From positions 1 to 64,000 of the forward strand of contig JACKLU010000004.1 of NCBI GenBank assembly GCA_024235735.1: 64,000 nucleotides of DNA, written 5' to 3'. A program made the translations under genes and the position numbers. This document shows positions 35,485 to 46,321 of this stretch, in pieces. Positions within the stretch are counted from its first letter, which is position 1. Each line of letters opens with the position of its first letter. The DNA comes from Burkholderiales bacterium. GTDB taxonomy: Bacteria; Pseudomonadota; Gammaproteobacteria; Burkholderiales; Nitrosomonadaceae. A model generated the notes under the pieces. It was not told the origin of the DNA. It ran no database searches and worked only from the letters and a program-made list of their open reading frames with translations.

Positions 35485-36659
35485 ATGAAGATAGATCCGA
35501 AAATCGTCGCCTTGCATGACGACATGCGCCGATGGCGCAGACAAATACATCAATATCCGGAAACCGCTTTTGAAGAAACTGCGACAGCCCGGCTGGTTGC
35601 CGATCAGTTGCGGCAAGCCGGGATCGAAGTGCATCAGGGACTGGCCAGTACCGGCGTGGTCGGCGTGTTGCGCCGCGGAAGCAGTACCAACAGCCTGGCT
35701 TTGCGAGCAGATATGGACGCGCTGTATATTCAGGAACAGAACCAGTTTGACTATGCATCGCGTCATCACGGCAAAATGCACGCCTGTGGTCATGACGGAC
35801 ATACCGCGATGCTATTGGGTGCGGCTTGCTTTCTCGCCAGTCACGGTCGTTTTGACGGGACGGTTTATTTTATTTTCCAGCCGGCGGAAGAGGGCAGAGC
35901 AGGTGCGCATCAAATGATCAGCGAGGGATTATTTGAACAATTTCCGGCGCAGCGGGTGTTCGGCATGCATAACTTTCCCGATTTTCCCGTCGGTCACTTC
36001 GCCGTTAGAACCGGTTCGATGATGGCGTCTTTTGATTGTTTCGAGATTACCTTCAACGGTCAGGCCACTCATGCCGCCATGCCACACCTGGGTAGCGATG
36101 TGCTGGTTGCAGCGGCGCATCTGGTGACGCAATTGCAGACCATCGTCAGTCGCCGGATTGATCCGTTGATCCTGCGGTGCTCAGTGTCACACAGATCCAT
36201 GGCGGCAGTACCTGGAATGCACTGCCTGCATCTGCGGTGGTGCGCGGCACATTCCGCTGCTTCAAGGATTCCGTTCGTGGACAGCTGGAATACACGATCG
36301 ATTACCTCGCTCGATCCGTTGCGCAGAGTTTCAATATCCGCGCAGATATTCGCTTTAATCCCGAGAATCCCGGCTATCCGGTCACGGTCAACAGTCCGGA
36401 CGAAACCGCCAGCGCCATTCGGGCTGCAACGGCTATTGCCGGTGAGGGTTGCGTTAATACAGATCCAATGCCCAGCATGGGTGCTGAAGATTTTGCCTTT
36501 ATGCTGCAACAAAAGCCCGGCTGCTACCTGTGGATAGGCAATGGCAGTGTGGATGGCAATTGTCTGCTGCATAATCCGCATTATGATTTCAATGATGAAA
36601 TTTTACCGCTTGGCGCCGCCTATTGGGTCAAACTGGTTGAGAACGAATTGCCGGAATAA
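35485..36659 (+). CDS. M20 amidohydrolase (hippurate hydrolase type), one frameshift
   Basis: A metallo-amidohydrolase of about 391 residues once joined. The first part carries LRADMDALYIQE, MHACGHDGHTAML (metal ligands) and FQPAEEGRAGAHQM (catalytic Glu pair). The second part has TQIHGGSTWNALP, PSMGAEDFAFMLQQKPGCYLWIGN and the C-terminal His segment LHNPHYDFND. The frame is broken near 36168: TTGATCCTGCGG should read TTGGATCCTGCGG, one G missing. Both halves are otherwise intact. Family members cleave N-acyl amino acids or hippurate-like substrates. It begins 24 bp after the thioesterase. Confidence 0.88.
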
Positions 36660-36674
36660 CCGAATAGCTGAGTT

Positions 36675-38044
36675 ATGGATGAATTTTTGAAATAGAAATC
36701 GAATCGCTGAATCTCGATGGCCGGGGCGTGGGGCAACGTGAAGACAGCAAGGTCTTTATCGCAGGCGCATTGCCGGGAGAGCGGGTGCGTTATGCGCGCA
36801 TAAAATCTAAACAACACCGGGAAGTGGGGCAGCTTGAAACGCTGTTGCGTCCGAGTCCCGACAGAGTAGCGCCGCGATGTGCGCACTTTGGTTTCTTTAA
36901 AGGCGCATGCGGCGGTTGCGGTTTGCAACACCTTGATGCAACCGCGCAATTAACCGCCAAACAGCAGGTGCTGGAATCGATGTTGTGGCAGATCGCCACA
37001 GTTCGTCCTCAAACGCTGTTGCCGCCCATCGATGGTCCGATTTGGGGATACCGCCATCGTGCGCGTCTGTCGGTGCGCTATGTGCGGTGCAGAGACGAAG
37101 TGCTGGTGGGCTTTCATGAACGTGTCCGGGGTTTTATTGCCGATATGCAGTCGTGCGCGATACTGACTGAACCTGTGTCCGATCTCTTGATGCCGCTGCG
37201 GACATTGATCGCAGGGCTGTCGATTCGCGAGCGACTACCGCAAATCGAGGTGGCGGTGGGTGATCAGGCCATTGTGCTGGTGCTGCGTGTGCTGGATCCG
37301 CCCAGCCAGACTGATCATGACGCACTGTTGCATTTTGGCCGTACACATAACGTGTCGATGTGGCTGCAACCCGGCGGACCCGAGACGGTGACGCCGCTGG
37401 ATGGCAATGCCGATGTACTGTCGGTGTCGTTGCCCGAATTTGGCGTCACCCTGCCGTTTGCGCCGACGGACTTTACCCAGGTCAATCATCAATTGAATAC
37501 CGTGCTGGTCGACCGCGCCGTTAAACTGCTGGCGCCGGCGCCGGACGATGTCGTGGTTGATTTTTTCTGCGGATTAGGCAATTTTACGCTGCCGCTGGCA
37601 ACCCGCGCGCGACGGGTTATCGGTCTGGAAGGTTCCGCCGGGCTAGTTGCGCGCGCTGAGCAGGCCGCTCTGCATAATGATTTGGCGTGGCGCACGGTGT
37701 TTACTGCACGGGATCTGTTTGACTGGCGTGCGGAGGACTGGGCATGGCTGGTAGATACGTATGGCGCTGAATCACAGGATACGGATAACAAAAAATCGGA
37801 TAAACCGTGTGCTGATTGATCCGCCGCGTGCTGGTGCTCTGGCGGTCGTGCAGGCGCTCGCCGACACCAGGTACCGCCCAAACGCCTGGTGTATGTTTCG
37901 TGCAATCCCGAAACACTGGCGCGTGATGCCGCGGTACTGGTGCACCAAGGCGGCTGGCAGCTGCGGGCTGCGGGTGTCGTCAACATGTTTCCGCATACCG
38001 CGCATGTGGAATCGATAGCGATGTTTGAGCCGCCGGGTTTATAA
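36675..38044 (+). CDS. rlmD: 23S rRNA m5U1939 methyltransferase, three frameshifts as read
   Basis: The pieces add up to RlmD: an N-terminal TRAM-like domain (EIEIESLNLDGRGVGQREDSKVFI), an iron-sulfur Cys set (CAHFGFFKGACGGCGLQHL), the SAM motif VVDFFCGLGNFTLPLA, the VLIDPPRAG loop and the catalytic VYVSCNPETLARD. Frame breaks occur near 36684-36688 (T5 where T6 is needed to use the ATG at 36675), near 37790-37795 (one A too many) and near 37880-37882 (one A too few). The longest unbroken frame is 36728-37819. All three lie in homopolymers, so error is likely. The enzyme methylates U1939 of 23S rRNA. Confidence 0.88.
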
Positions 38045-38068
38045 AGATATTCTTTCCGAGGTAAAGCT

Positions 38069-38479
38069 TTAGATTACATATGAAAGTGGTAATCTGATGA
38101 TGATCAGAACCGCCACCAGACAACCGAAAATATTCTTTTGTTTTGTCGCCAGCGCGTGGTGGTAGGCGGCTCTGTCTGAATATTCAGCTACTGTTTGTTC
38201 AAAACGCTGGATTTCTCTATAGGCGTAATTTTTGATACTTTGCTCATTTTTCTCGAAGAAACTGAAATGATGCGGCTTATTGTTTAATGACTCTACAATA
38301 TTGACCTGCTCATGTATTTTATCCTGCATTTCTCTGGTTAAATTTTCATATTGGCGCGCCAGTGTCCCATGACTGAATCCAGATTCATTAGGGTGAAAGA
38401 AAATCGAAGCATGTATTGCAAGATAAGAGACCAATAGAGCGGAAGTGGATGAAATTGCAATAAAATTTCCTGTTTTCAT
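38069..38479 (-). CDS. hypothetical membrane protein
   Basis: A protein of about 136 residues with an N-terminal hydrophobic helix (FIAISSTSALLVSYLAIHASI), a charged helical middle with coiled-coil character (residues about 45-110) and a C-terminal hydrophobic helix (IFGCLVAVLIIIRLPLSYVI). I chose the ATG at 38479 because the helix then sits at the N-terminus; an upstream frame start at 38527 exists. Convergent with rlmD. No family recognised. Confidence 0.5.
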   Translation of the reverse strand: MKTGNFIAISSTSALLVSYLAIHASIFFHPNESGFSHGTLARQYENLTREMQDKIHEQVNIVESLNNKPHHFSFFEKNEQSIKNYAYREIQRFEQTVAEYSDRAAYHHALATKQKNIFGCLVAVLIIIRLPLSYVI

Positions 38480-38563
38480 AATATATGTGCCGGATAAGTC
38501 AACCAGCGGATATCTTATGTCAGTCAATCTTGAGAAATATATTAGGGAAACTATGGTATTTCT

Positions 38564-39745
38564 CTAGGGAAAACCATTATCCATGACAGTGTCATAAATA
38601 TTCCGGGAAGAGTCAGATGAAACGGTTGTACGTTGCCGTCGCTGCCAGAACGGTGCGTTCGCAAAGCGCTGTTCAAGCGAATAATACTGCCGGTGCATGT
38701 GCTGATAATGCCTGAATTCTGCATTGAAGATATGCTGATACTTTTCACACGTTCCGGTTTTGTCCAGCAGATCGTCCCGGATTGCGTAGGGAAGCCAGCA
38801 GTCCGTGGCGCAGCGCTTTATACATGCCTAGCGATGACAGCGGATCAAAAGTCGAGGCTGCATCCCCACGGCATACCAGCCCTGGCCGCAGGATCGTTCG
38901 AGTTGTTGACTGTGCGCCGGTTTGATGTGCAGTGATGTGAGTGGTTCGGCATGTGCAAATCGTGTGCAGGTGTGCTGTGTACTGAGTAAAGCGTCACGCC
39001 AGATGGCTTCTTGCAACAGGTTCTCAGTGCGCGCCAGGTCGCTGTCCGTCATCAGCGCTATTACCCGTCGGCCGTGGGGCAGTCCGGCGGAATACCACCA
39101 GCCGTATGAACAGCTTTCTACCAAAGTGTAACCGTCACCGCCGTTATCCGCGGCGCTGGTGTCATCGGTCTGGTAGTAACGGAAGATGGCAATCAGCTTG
39201 TCTTGCGCTACAACGTTGATATTCCGGCTGCGGCTGAAAAATACACTCATGCCGCTGGCATCGACAACAATCGGCGCTTCAATGTTGCGCGCAGCGTGAT
39301 CGTTTTGCGTAACGCCGAGATGCCAGTGTTGTCGCTCATATACGGGTATGCCGGTTACTGTCGTGTCGTGGAGAATAGTCGCGCCTGCGCGCTCGGCCTG
39401 TTGCGCCATCCAGTTGTCAAACGACGCGCGGTCAATATGCCAGCCGTGACCGTAACAGGAATACAGAAACAGGTTTTCGCTGAGTTGCGAACTGCCCCAG
39501 GCGGAGCGGTTTCCCAATGAAACCACGTCGCCGCGCAGGCGGAACTGCGCCAGTAAATCCAGTTGCTGGAGCAGCGCCATCGCCTGCGGCGGCAATGTTT
39601 CACCAATCCGGAAGGACTGCGGCGTGTTTTTTCTGCGTTCCAGCAATAATATCGAGAGATGAGAGAGTTGTTGCCGCAGCGCCAGTGCTGTTGCGCAGCC
39701 TGCGATGCCAGCTCCGATAATGATGACATCGAAGCACTGGCGCAT
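38564..39745 (-). CDS. LodB-like FAD-dependent oxidoreductase, two frameshifts
   Basis: A flavoprotein of about 393 residues after repair. It starts MRQCFDVIIIGAGIAGCATALAL (the dinucleotide G-x-G-x2-G). RIGETLPPQAMALL follows, and the continuation after the first break is DAASTFDPLSSLGMYKALRHG, the G-D-A-A/S...P..G..M-x-A segment of flavin hydroxylases and halogenase-like proteins. Breaks are near 38864-38867 (one C too few) and 38789-38791 (one G too many). The corrected frame ends in DTVMDNGFP. LodB proteins are required for making the tryptophylquinone cofactor of LodA-type oxidases. It closes the operon whose LodA gene is immediately upstream. Confidence 0.82.
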
Positions 39746-39749
39746 CGGA

Positions 39750-40196
39750 TCAGCGATCTTCGTCCTGTTTGACGGCAATCCATTGCGCCACCACACCTGC
39801 CGGAGCAGTGGATTTTCCGTTGGGGCCGGTTGGGTGGGGGATCGTGCGGACAATCGAGCCGACCAGCGCAGGTCGTTGATCAATGCCGTTAGGCCAGTCC
39901 GGAATCAGATAGCCCTGATAATCGTAAATCCACTGCGCGCCGCCGACGATGCCGACGCCCTGAAACCGAACATTAAACGGATTGCCATAGGCAATCGACC
40001 CTTTCAGTTTCAATTCCCAGCCGGGTCCATAGATCAAACCGGAGAAAGTTTGCAGTGATCCCGGGTCGATACGGATATTGCCGCGGCCGAATTCAAGCGT
40101 ATCAAAGTCGGCGTTGACATCGGGATTGCTCAGAAAGCTCCGGTAAGTCCATATACCCGTCAGAATAGACGGCACACCATTCGCAGCATCAGTCAT
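39750..40196 (-). CDS. uncharacterised 148-residue protein between lodA-like and lodB-like genes
   Basis: A 148-residue protein starting MTDAANGVPSILTGIWTYRS. It is rich in Gly, aromatic residues and predicted beta strands (FDTLEFGRGNIRI, GWELKLKGSIAYG, FQGVGIVGGAQWIYDYQGYL) and has no signal peptide. It overlaps the LodA-like stop by 8 bp and stops 4 bp before the LodB-like start, so it is surely translated with them. I do not know a named family. Its position suggests a partner, chaperone or small subunit of the quinone oxidase. Confidence 0.75.
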   Translation of the reverse strand: MTDAANGVPSILTGIWTYRSFLSNPDVNADFDTLEFGRGNIRIDPGSLQTFSGLIYGPGWELKLKGSIAYGNPFNVRFQGVGIVGGAQWIYDYQGYLIPDWPNGIDQRPALVGSIVRTIPHPTGPNGKSTAPAGVVAQWIAVKQDEDR

Positions 40197-42370
40197 TGCC
40201 TGTTTCCTCCTCTGTGATTGCGCCGCCCAGCGTTCCCTGCCCGGGCTGTAATTGCGGCCCAAGCGCCTGATCGTTGCGCTCGACCTGATAATAGCCCGGA
40301 CTGCCGTCATTGGAATCGAATTTGACAAAACCGAGGTTAACCCAGTCGCGTACCATCTGCACGCCGCCCGCGTAATTATCGGGAATGCCCGATGCCCAGT
40401 AATACTGACCGCCGCTGGCTTTCTGCACCACCATCGGCCGGTGACCGGGCCACCACGGTATGTTATAGGCGATATTCTGCTTGACCGGATCACCGGTGCT
40501 GGACGGATAAATGGTGTTCCACAGTTCGTAGGTGACGTTGATGTTCTGATCGGTACATTCATGAAAATCCGCCTGCCACGGCAGCCCCATGTATTTGGTC
40601 AGATCGCCCGGTTCCATGCCGCGGGCAATGTCGTCCGCCTGACTGCCGTCTTTAACCGCGATCGGCGCTGGAATGCTGAGTCCGCCGGCAGTATAGGCAG
40701 CCTGGCGGATGCGGTAGGGCGCGCTGTAGATCGCCGGATTGAGCATGATCCAGCCGACTTCGGCGCCGGGGCAGAACGCGCCGCCGAGCACATTGCCCAG
40801 CACGCCGCGGTCAATCGCACCGCCGGTTTCCGGCGGATCGGACCAGGGATTTTCGCACGAAGCGTTGCCTTCCGCCCACTCATCGCACTCATTGATAAAT
40901 TTGCCGTCCTTCCATTGCTTCAGAAAGAATAGCTGCGTGTCAGTCATGCGCAGAAATTTGTCCGGCGTGGTGTTGTCTATCGGATTGTTGCCGTTCAGCA
41001 TCGGCATCAGGCGCGGCCCGGTGGCGGCATTACGGTCGTGTTTGCTTAAATCGCCGGCAGTATAAAGATTTTCCTGCCCCTGCTTGCGCATGATCGCATA
41101 GATAAACGCGCGGTGCTGCCGGTTGGGATCAATGCCATTTTTGGGCGGCTGCGACAACACCGCCTTGTTCAGATTGCCGCCCGTGCCCGTGTTGTGCGGA
41201 TCGCCGCCGGTAAACATGTCGAAGTCCAGCGTATAGCGGTAAACATCCGGCCGCTTGAAGATCGGCCAGATATCGCGGAAGAAGCGCGGATAATAATCGG
41301 GATTGTACCCGGCGTTGTTGCGCCATACTGACCAGTCCGCAGCGGATTCCGGCTGGTTGCTTTGGCGGTCGAAAGGGGCTGTGCCGTATACCGCCGGGTC
41401 AAAAGCAAAATGGCGCACCGACAAATCGTAAATCGCTTCGTCCATGGTGATCATGTCCTCGATTTCCGGCGCATACGACGGATAACCGACCAGCAGCCAG
41501 GCGGGCGCATCCACGTCATAAAATGCAAACTGTTTTTTGCGCACCGGTTTACCGGTTGCATCGGTGTAGCGATGAATGTAGCTGTATTTGATCTGTGCGC
41601 GCACCGGGCCATCGGCGACATCGTCATACCAGCCGTCGTTGTTGGCGTAACTGCTGATCACCGGCACCGTATTGCCATCCGCACCTTGGTAGCCGGAACG
41701 GCCATAGCCGCCAAGGACGATCAGACGACGATGTTGCGCGTCATCTTCGTTGGTCATTATTTCGCCAAGTGTCGTGATGCTGTATGGCTGAATAGCTTCG
41801 GGCGGAAAACTCTGCGGATACGCGCTGCCATCGTTTTTGCAAACGACGCCTTGCCATCGTTGCCGGAGATCGTGCGCGGGCCCGGATCGATGATCAACTG
41901 CCGCCGCCGGTCCGGTTGGGTGACTTCGGGATTGCGCAGCGGATGATCCGGGCCGTAACCGTGCATGCCGTCGTTTTCGCTGAACGCGTACCACGACGCT
42001 TTTTATTCGCCAGATGAACCGTCCATGCAATATCGACCACCGTGCCTTCGACCAGCTGCGGCCCGGTTGTCGACGTATTCAGCTGAAATTGATACTTGTC
42101 GCCGATTTTCAATTCACGCCTGCTGTCCAGCTGGTTTTCGTCATACACGAAGATGCGAAAGCGCGCAGCCTGGCGTTTGATGCGTCCCGGATTGCCGGAC
42201 TCCTTGAACTGACTGACGCGTAGCGGCGCGCCGTTTGGGTCGGTGATTTCGCGTCCCTGCGCGTCGCATTCGATCGGCAGCGCGCCGGTTTGCTCAGGGG
42301 CCAAATAAAATTCCTCGCTGTTGCCGATACGCGCGCAGCCAATGGCCGGATGAATCTTAAACGTTTGCAT
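40189..42370 (-). CDS. LodA-like tryptophylquinone-type amine/amino-acid oxidase, two frameshifts
   Basis: A protein of about 727 residues after repair. It begins with the LodA N-terminus (MQTFKIHPAIGCARIGNSEEFY) and continues through the LodA-family core: AFCPGAEVGWIMLNPAIYS, GLPWQADFHECTDQ and YNIPWWPGHRPMVVQ. The last two contain a Cys and Trp that are candidates for the cysteine-tryptophylquinone pair. Breaks are at 42000-42004 and 41834-41838, each a T5 (plus strand) where T6 restores the frame. Known relatives oxidise lysine or glycine with O2, giving H2O2 and ammonia. The substrate here is unknown. Its LodB partner is two genes downstream. Confidence 0.85.
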
Positions 42371-42387
42371 GTTGATCTGCTCCAGGT

Positions 42388-44611
42388 CTAATCCATGAAA
42401 TTAAGCGAAACGCCGTCGATAAACACCGCATCATCGATCGGCTTGCCGTCGAGTCCCATCACCACCAGATGTACGCTGATATCGTTCTCGCCAAGCGCCA
42501 GCATGCGCTGCACCGCATCGGTCGCATCAATACGGAAATTGCGCGCTTCGTGATGATTTAAAGGACGCTGGTCGAAACGGCGTGTTTTAGGCAGGGGTTT
42601 GTCGCAATGGCCGGGACCGCCGTAACATGAGCCATGAAACGTTGTCACCTGACCGACATAATGCGGATTATTGTCTATCGGCGTCTCGACTGTGGCGTCA
42701 GGCGCATTCAGGAATATGCGAATGATGGCATTGAACAGATTGGCGACATGCATGCGGTGCAAGCGGATTTCCACCTTGCGGTGCGTATCGAGCACCTGCG
42801 GTTTTACACCGGCTTTTTCGGCGTTGAATCGCACCAGTCCCTGTTGCGCATACACCGGATAGTGATAGGTGTCGCGCAGATATTCATAGCCAAGCTTGCG
42901 CGTGCTGAGCGTGTCGCTGACATTCATCGACCACGGCGGCAGCGCGCCGTTCAGATCTTCGGGATCGAGACCCGGATTCAATTCCTGCCAGACGGCCCAC
43001 AACCGGTCGACATTCGAATGATGCGCCCAGAAAACCGGATCAAACGCCGTCACGCGGTTATCGGTCATGTAGCCGTAGTTCGGGTTGTAGATGTTCTGCG
43101 GATCGGGGGTGTCGATGCCGATGGCTTTGTTCGCCGCAAGAAAGACCGGGTTCTGGCCGCCGGAAAAATTGTGCATGCCGTTGTGCATTTCTTCCAGCCA
43201 GCCGAAATGGTGATCGTACTCGGGGCCGCCGCCGAACTGGTTCCAGTTTTTCGATGACAGCAGCAGCTGCACATCCGCGGCAGTCGGGTAATGCGTTGCG
43301 GCGCCGATGGAACCCGGCCAGCGGTTCGGGAACCACAGCGGATTGGCGCGGCGCAGTTCGGCATAGATCGCCGCCACTTTATCGGACCAGACAGCTTTGC
43401 CTTCGCGCAGTTGCAACGCATAGTCAATTTTTGCCGCCTTGAGAAAGCGCAGGCCGGAATGGAACATTGTGCCGGCCTTCTGTAATCTGGCGAGATTGGC
43501 GAGTTCCGTATCGGTGAACAATCGGCTGTCTTTCAACGCGGCAAGTCCGGTGTTGTCCAGAAAACAGCCGTACGCATCCGGCAGTACGCCGATGTCCAGT
43601 TGTTCGGTATCATAAGTTTTACGGTTGACGTCGGCGTAATCGCTCCACGACCAATAGGGCAGCGTGATACGCGCGTCGTAATCCTGCAGGGTCTGTTCGA
43701 AAAAATACAGATACAGCCGGTGCCACGGCAGAAATTGTTCCCAGCCGTGCTGGCAGGAATCGGTGTGAATGCGCGCCCAGTAGTTGAAACTGCGTTCATC
43801 AAAAATGTGCGGATCGTAGGTGTACATGCAGGCCAGCGCCTCGCGCAGCAGCGACAGCTCCTGCGCGGACAGCGTGCTGACTTCCTTTCTCACCTGGAGA
43901 CCCTGCACCGCGTTGCTGATTTCGCTGCTGTGCTGTTTCGACACGGTATGCAGCGCATCACCCCTGGCCAGTGCGCGCAGGGTTGTGCGCGATAAAACCG
44001 CGCCATCGTGGGTCAGAACAACGTTATCCGACTTTACACGGCTATCGGCATCATCCGTTTCCGGGCAACCGTCGTCGATCCACGCGGCGATGAAAGGCGA
44101 TATCGGCCGGGCTGACCGGTTTCTGCGCCTGCCACAGCAGCGGCGGAAACTGCGCGCCGTCGAATGGAAACTGGCCGCGCAGTCCTTTGATCAATCCCGA
44201 CCGGTCGCTGCGCGATGATGCCGCAGATGCAGCCTCATCACCTTTGTCCGCAATACCGCTCGCGGTGATTCTGGCGGGATTTCTGCCGCCGGTCGGCCAG
44301 CAATCGCCAACCGGCTGATTGCTGCCGCTGGTCAGCAGCGCCTGATTCAATGCGGATTCATCCGTATCCAGGGAAGCACTGTCGCCACCACCACCGCAGC
44401 AACGCCTGCCGCCGGAATTACCGGATTGCTGTTCGGATTGCGCTGATTCGGGCGCGATCAGCCGCTGTCCGTACAGTTCGGCTGATTTGAATAGATTCAG
44501 ATCCCGCCAGAAAGCGCCGAGTCCCTGATAATCCGGGATACATTTGCCCTGCGCGTCATCGAGTATTTGCTGTACGCGCTGAAAGCGCGACAGCTTCTGT
44601 TTGGCATTCAT
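42388..44611 (-). CDS. tyrosinase-family copper oxidase with N-terminal extension, one frameshift
   Basis: A protein of about 740 residues after one repair. The C-terminal ~520 residues are a tyrosinase domain. The CuA site lies in ARIHTDSCQHGWEQFLPWHRLYLYFFE and CuB in MHNGMHNFSGG and FDPVFWAHHSNVDRLW. The N-terminal ~180 residues start MNAKQKLSRFQRVQQIL and lead through DIAF-IAAWIDDGCPE. The two parts lie in different frames; removing one A from the AAA at 44093-44095 joins them, so I call one gene. The extension holds a cysteine/glycine-rich linker (RRCCGGGGD). Tyrosinases hydroxylate phenols and oxidise catechols to quinones. 17 bp separate it from the LodA-like gene. Confidence 0.85.
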
Positions 44612-44631
44612 GGTTTCTCCCGATTGTTCAA

Positions 44632-46321
44632 TCAGTGTGCGTGCGCGACCGGTGTATTCACGACGTCGAGCACTTCCATCATGCCCAGATCTTCATGATC
44701 CAGGATATGGCAATGCAGGACATACTGCCCGATATAATCACGGTATTGCGTGTAGACATTGGTTACCGCCGGTCCCTGCACCAGCAGCGTATCTTTCCAG
44801 ACCAGCTGCGGCTTGCCGTCCGGGCCGGTGCGTTCCCACTGGAACGGATTGACGTGAATGTGAAATACATGCGGCGTAGGCGGTATGGGATTCGGAATGG
44901 CCGCCGGATCGCCGACCGTAGTCAGCGACCACATATCTACCGCGCCGAGTTCAAGCTGGCGCGCGTGATTCGGATTGAACGCGCGGTAATTCACCTGGAA
45001 ATAGTTTTTTCCGCCTTTGGCATCCTGGCCGAGCTTGAAGGCGACTTCCTGCACGCCCACCGCTTGCTTGCGCAGATCGAGATCGCCGAATGGCGCGAGC
45101 GCCGCCATCTCCTCGTTGGTCGGCAGCGCCATGTCATCCGTTTCTTCAGTGATTCTCAAAATGGCGAGCAAATTCTCCGGCTCATTGATCTGGCGCAGTG
45201 ATTTTTTGCTTGACGCGGCCTGATCGATAATACGGTAATCGCCGGGTTTTTGACCGGCCTTGATCAGCACATCGCTGCGGTAGCCGGATTGCAGTTCAAT
45301 CGGTGTGCCGGCTTTCCAGGTATCGACGCGGCCCAGATAATTGCCGTCCAGCGCGATTTCATGCAGGTCGTGTCCCTTCGACGGCAAAGAAAACCGATTC
45401 GCGGAATGCGGTGTCGATCAGCCGCCAGCGCTGTACTTCGCCGCGCTTCATGGTGATGATCGGCACGATTTGCCCGTTGATGGTGATATGACGGCGCGAG
45501 CAGTGCCAGGTATCCATTGCGCCCTGAGCGTTGCAGTTTTCCGGTGTCGGATTGGACGGGCCGGGGAACAGGCTGGTGATGTTATTGAGTTCGCCTTCCT
45601 GATCGTACAGAATGGTTTGCAGCACAAAGATTTTCTCGTTGACGTTGGCCGCCTTCAGCGCCGCGGGTATGGTTTCCGGATTGTCTTCGACAATCAGCGC
45701 GCCCGCCATGCCGCTGCCCACCTGAATCGCCGTCGAGCCATGCGCATGCGCGTGATACCAGTAGGAACCGACCGGATGATCCGCCGGTACTTTCACTTCA
45801 TAGCGTAAATCGCTTTGCGGCGGAATTGCCAGCAGCACATTGTCGCTATTGCCGACAGGCGACACGTGCATGCCGTGATAATGCATATTGGTGGTGTTGA
45901 ATGACGCAGGCGTGGTATCGAGATAAGCATTCTGATTTTCCTGCTCGAACTGCGCCTGGATTTCATTCGGTGTTTCCACGGGCAGCCGGTTTTTCAGCAT
46001 CAGATTAATCACATCACCCTGGCCGACGCGCAATGTCGGGCCGACCAGCTGGCCGTTGTAAGTGCGCAGTTTCAGCGGGCAGCCGCCGAGTGTCGTGGTT
46101 GCGGCATCGGTGTATTGCACGGTCATGGTGGTATCAAGACTGCCGTTCTGCGCCCGGATGTCGGGTGGATTCTGGAACGGCTGCTTGCCGTATTGATTGA
46201 TATCGATCGGCAAATAAGCGCAATGCGGTTGAATGGTTTCGGCCATGATGGCTGAACTGCCGAGTAAGCCTGCCGTCGCGACGAAAAAATGAAAAGCGTT
46301 TTGCATCCACCGTTTCTGCAT
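44632..46321 (-). CDS. exported multicopper oxidase (laccase-like), one frameshift
   Basis: A protein of about 562 residues after repair, with a signal peptide (MQKRWMQNAFHFFVATAG...MAE). Four copper motifs are visible: NMHYHGMHVSP (H-x-H-G), WYHAHAHGSTAIQVGSGMAG, HVFHIHVNPFQW and YVLHCHILDHEDLGMMEV. The last holds the type 1 site with an axial Met. A break at 45374-45376 (CCC where CC restores the frame) splits the reading frame. The ATG at 46321 has AAAGGAG upstream. It is the first gene of a five-gene minus-strand operon with the tyrosinase and LodAB-like genes, and would oxidise phenols or Cu(I) in the periplasm. Confidence 0.88.

Noticed and set aside
40252..40932. 226-codon plus-strand frame inside the LodA-like gene
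   Set aside because: Complementary-strand shadow; the minus strand carries clear LodA-family motifs over the same bases.
42634..43257. 207-codon plus-strand frame inside the tyrosinase gene
   Set aside because: The minus strand encodes the copper-binding motifs here; the plus frame has no domain.
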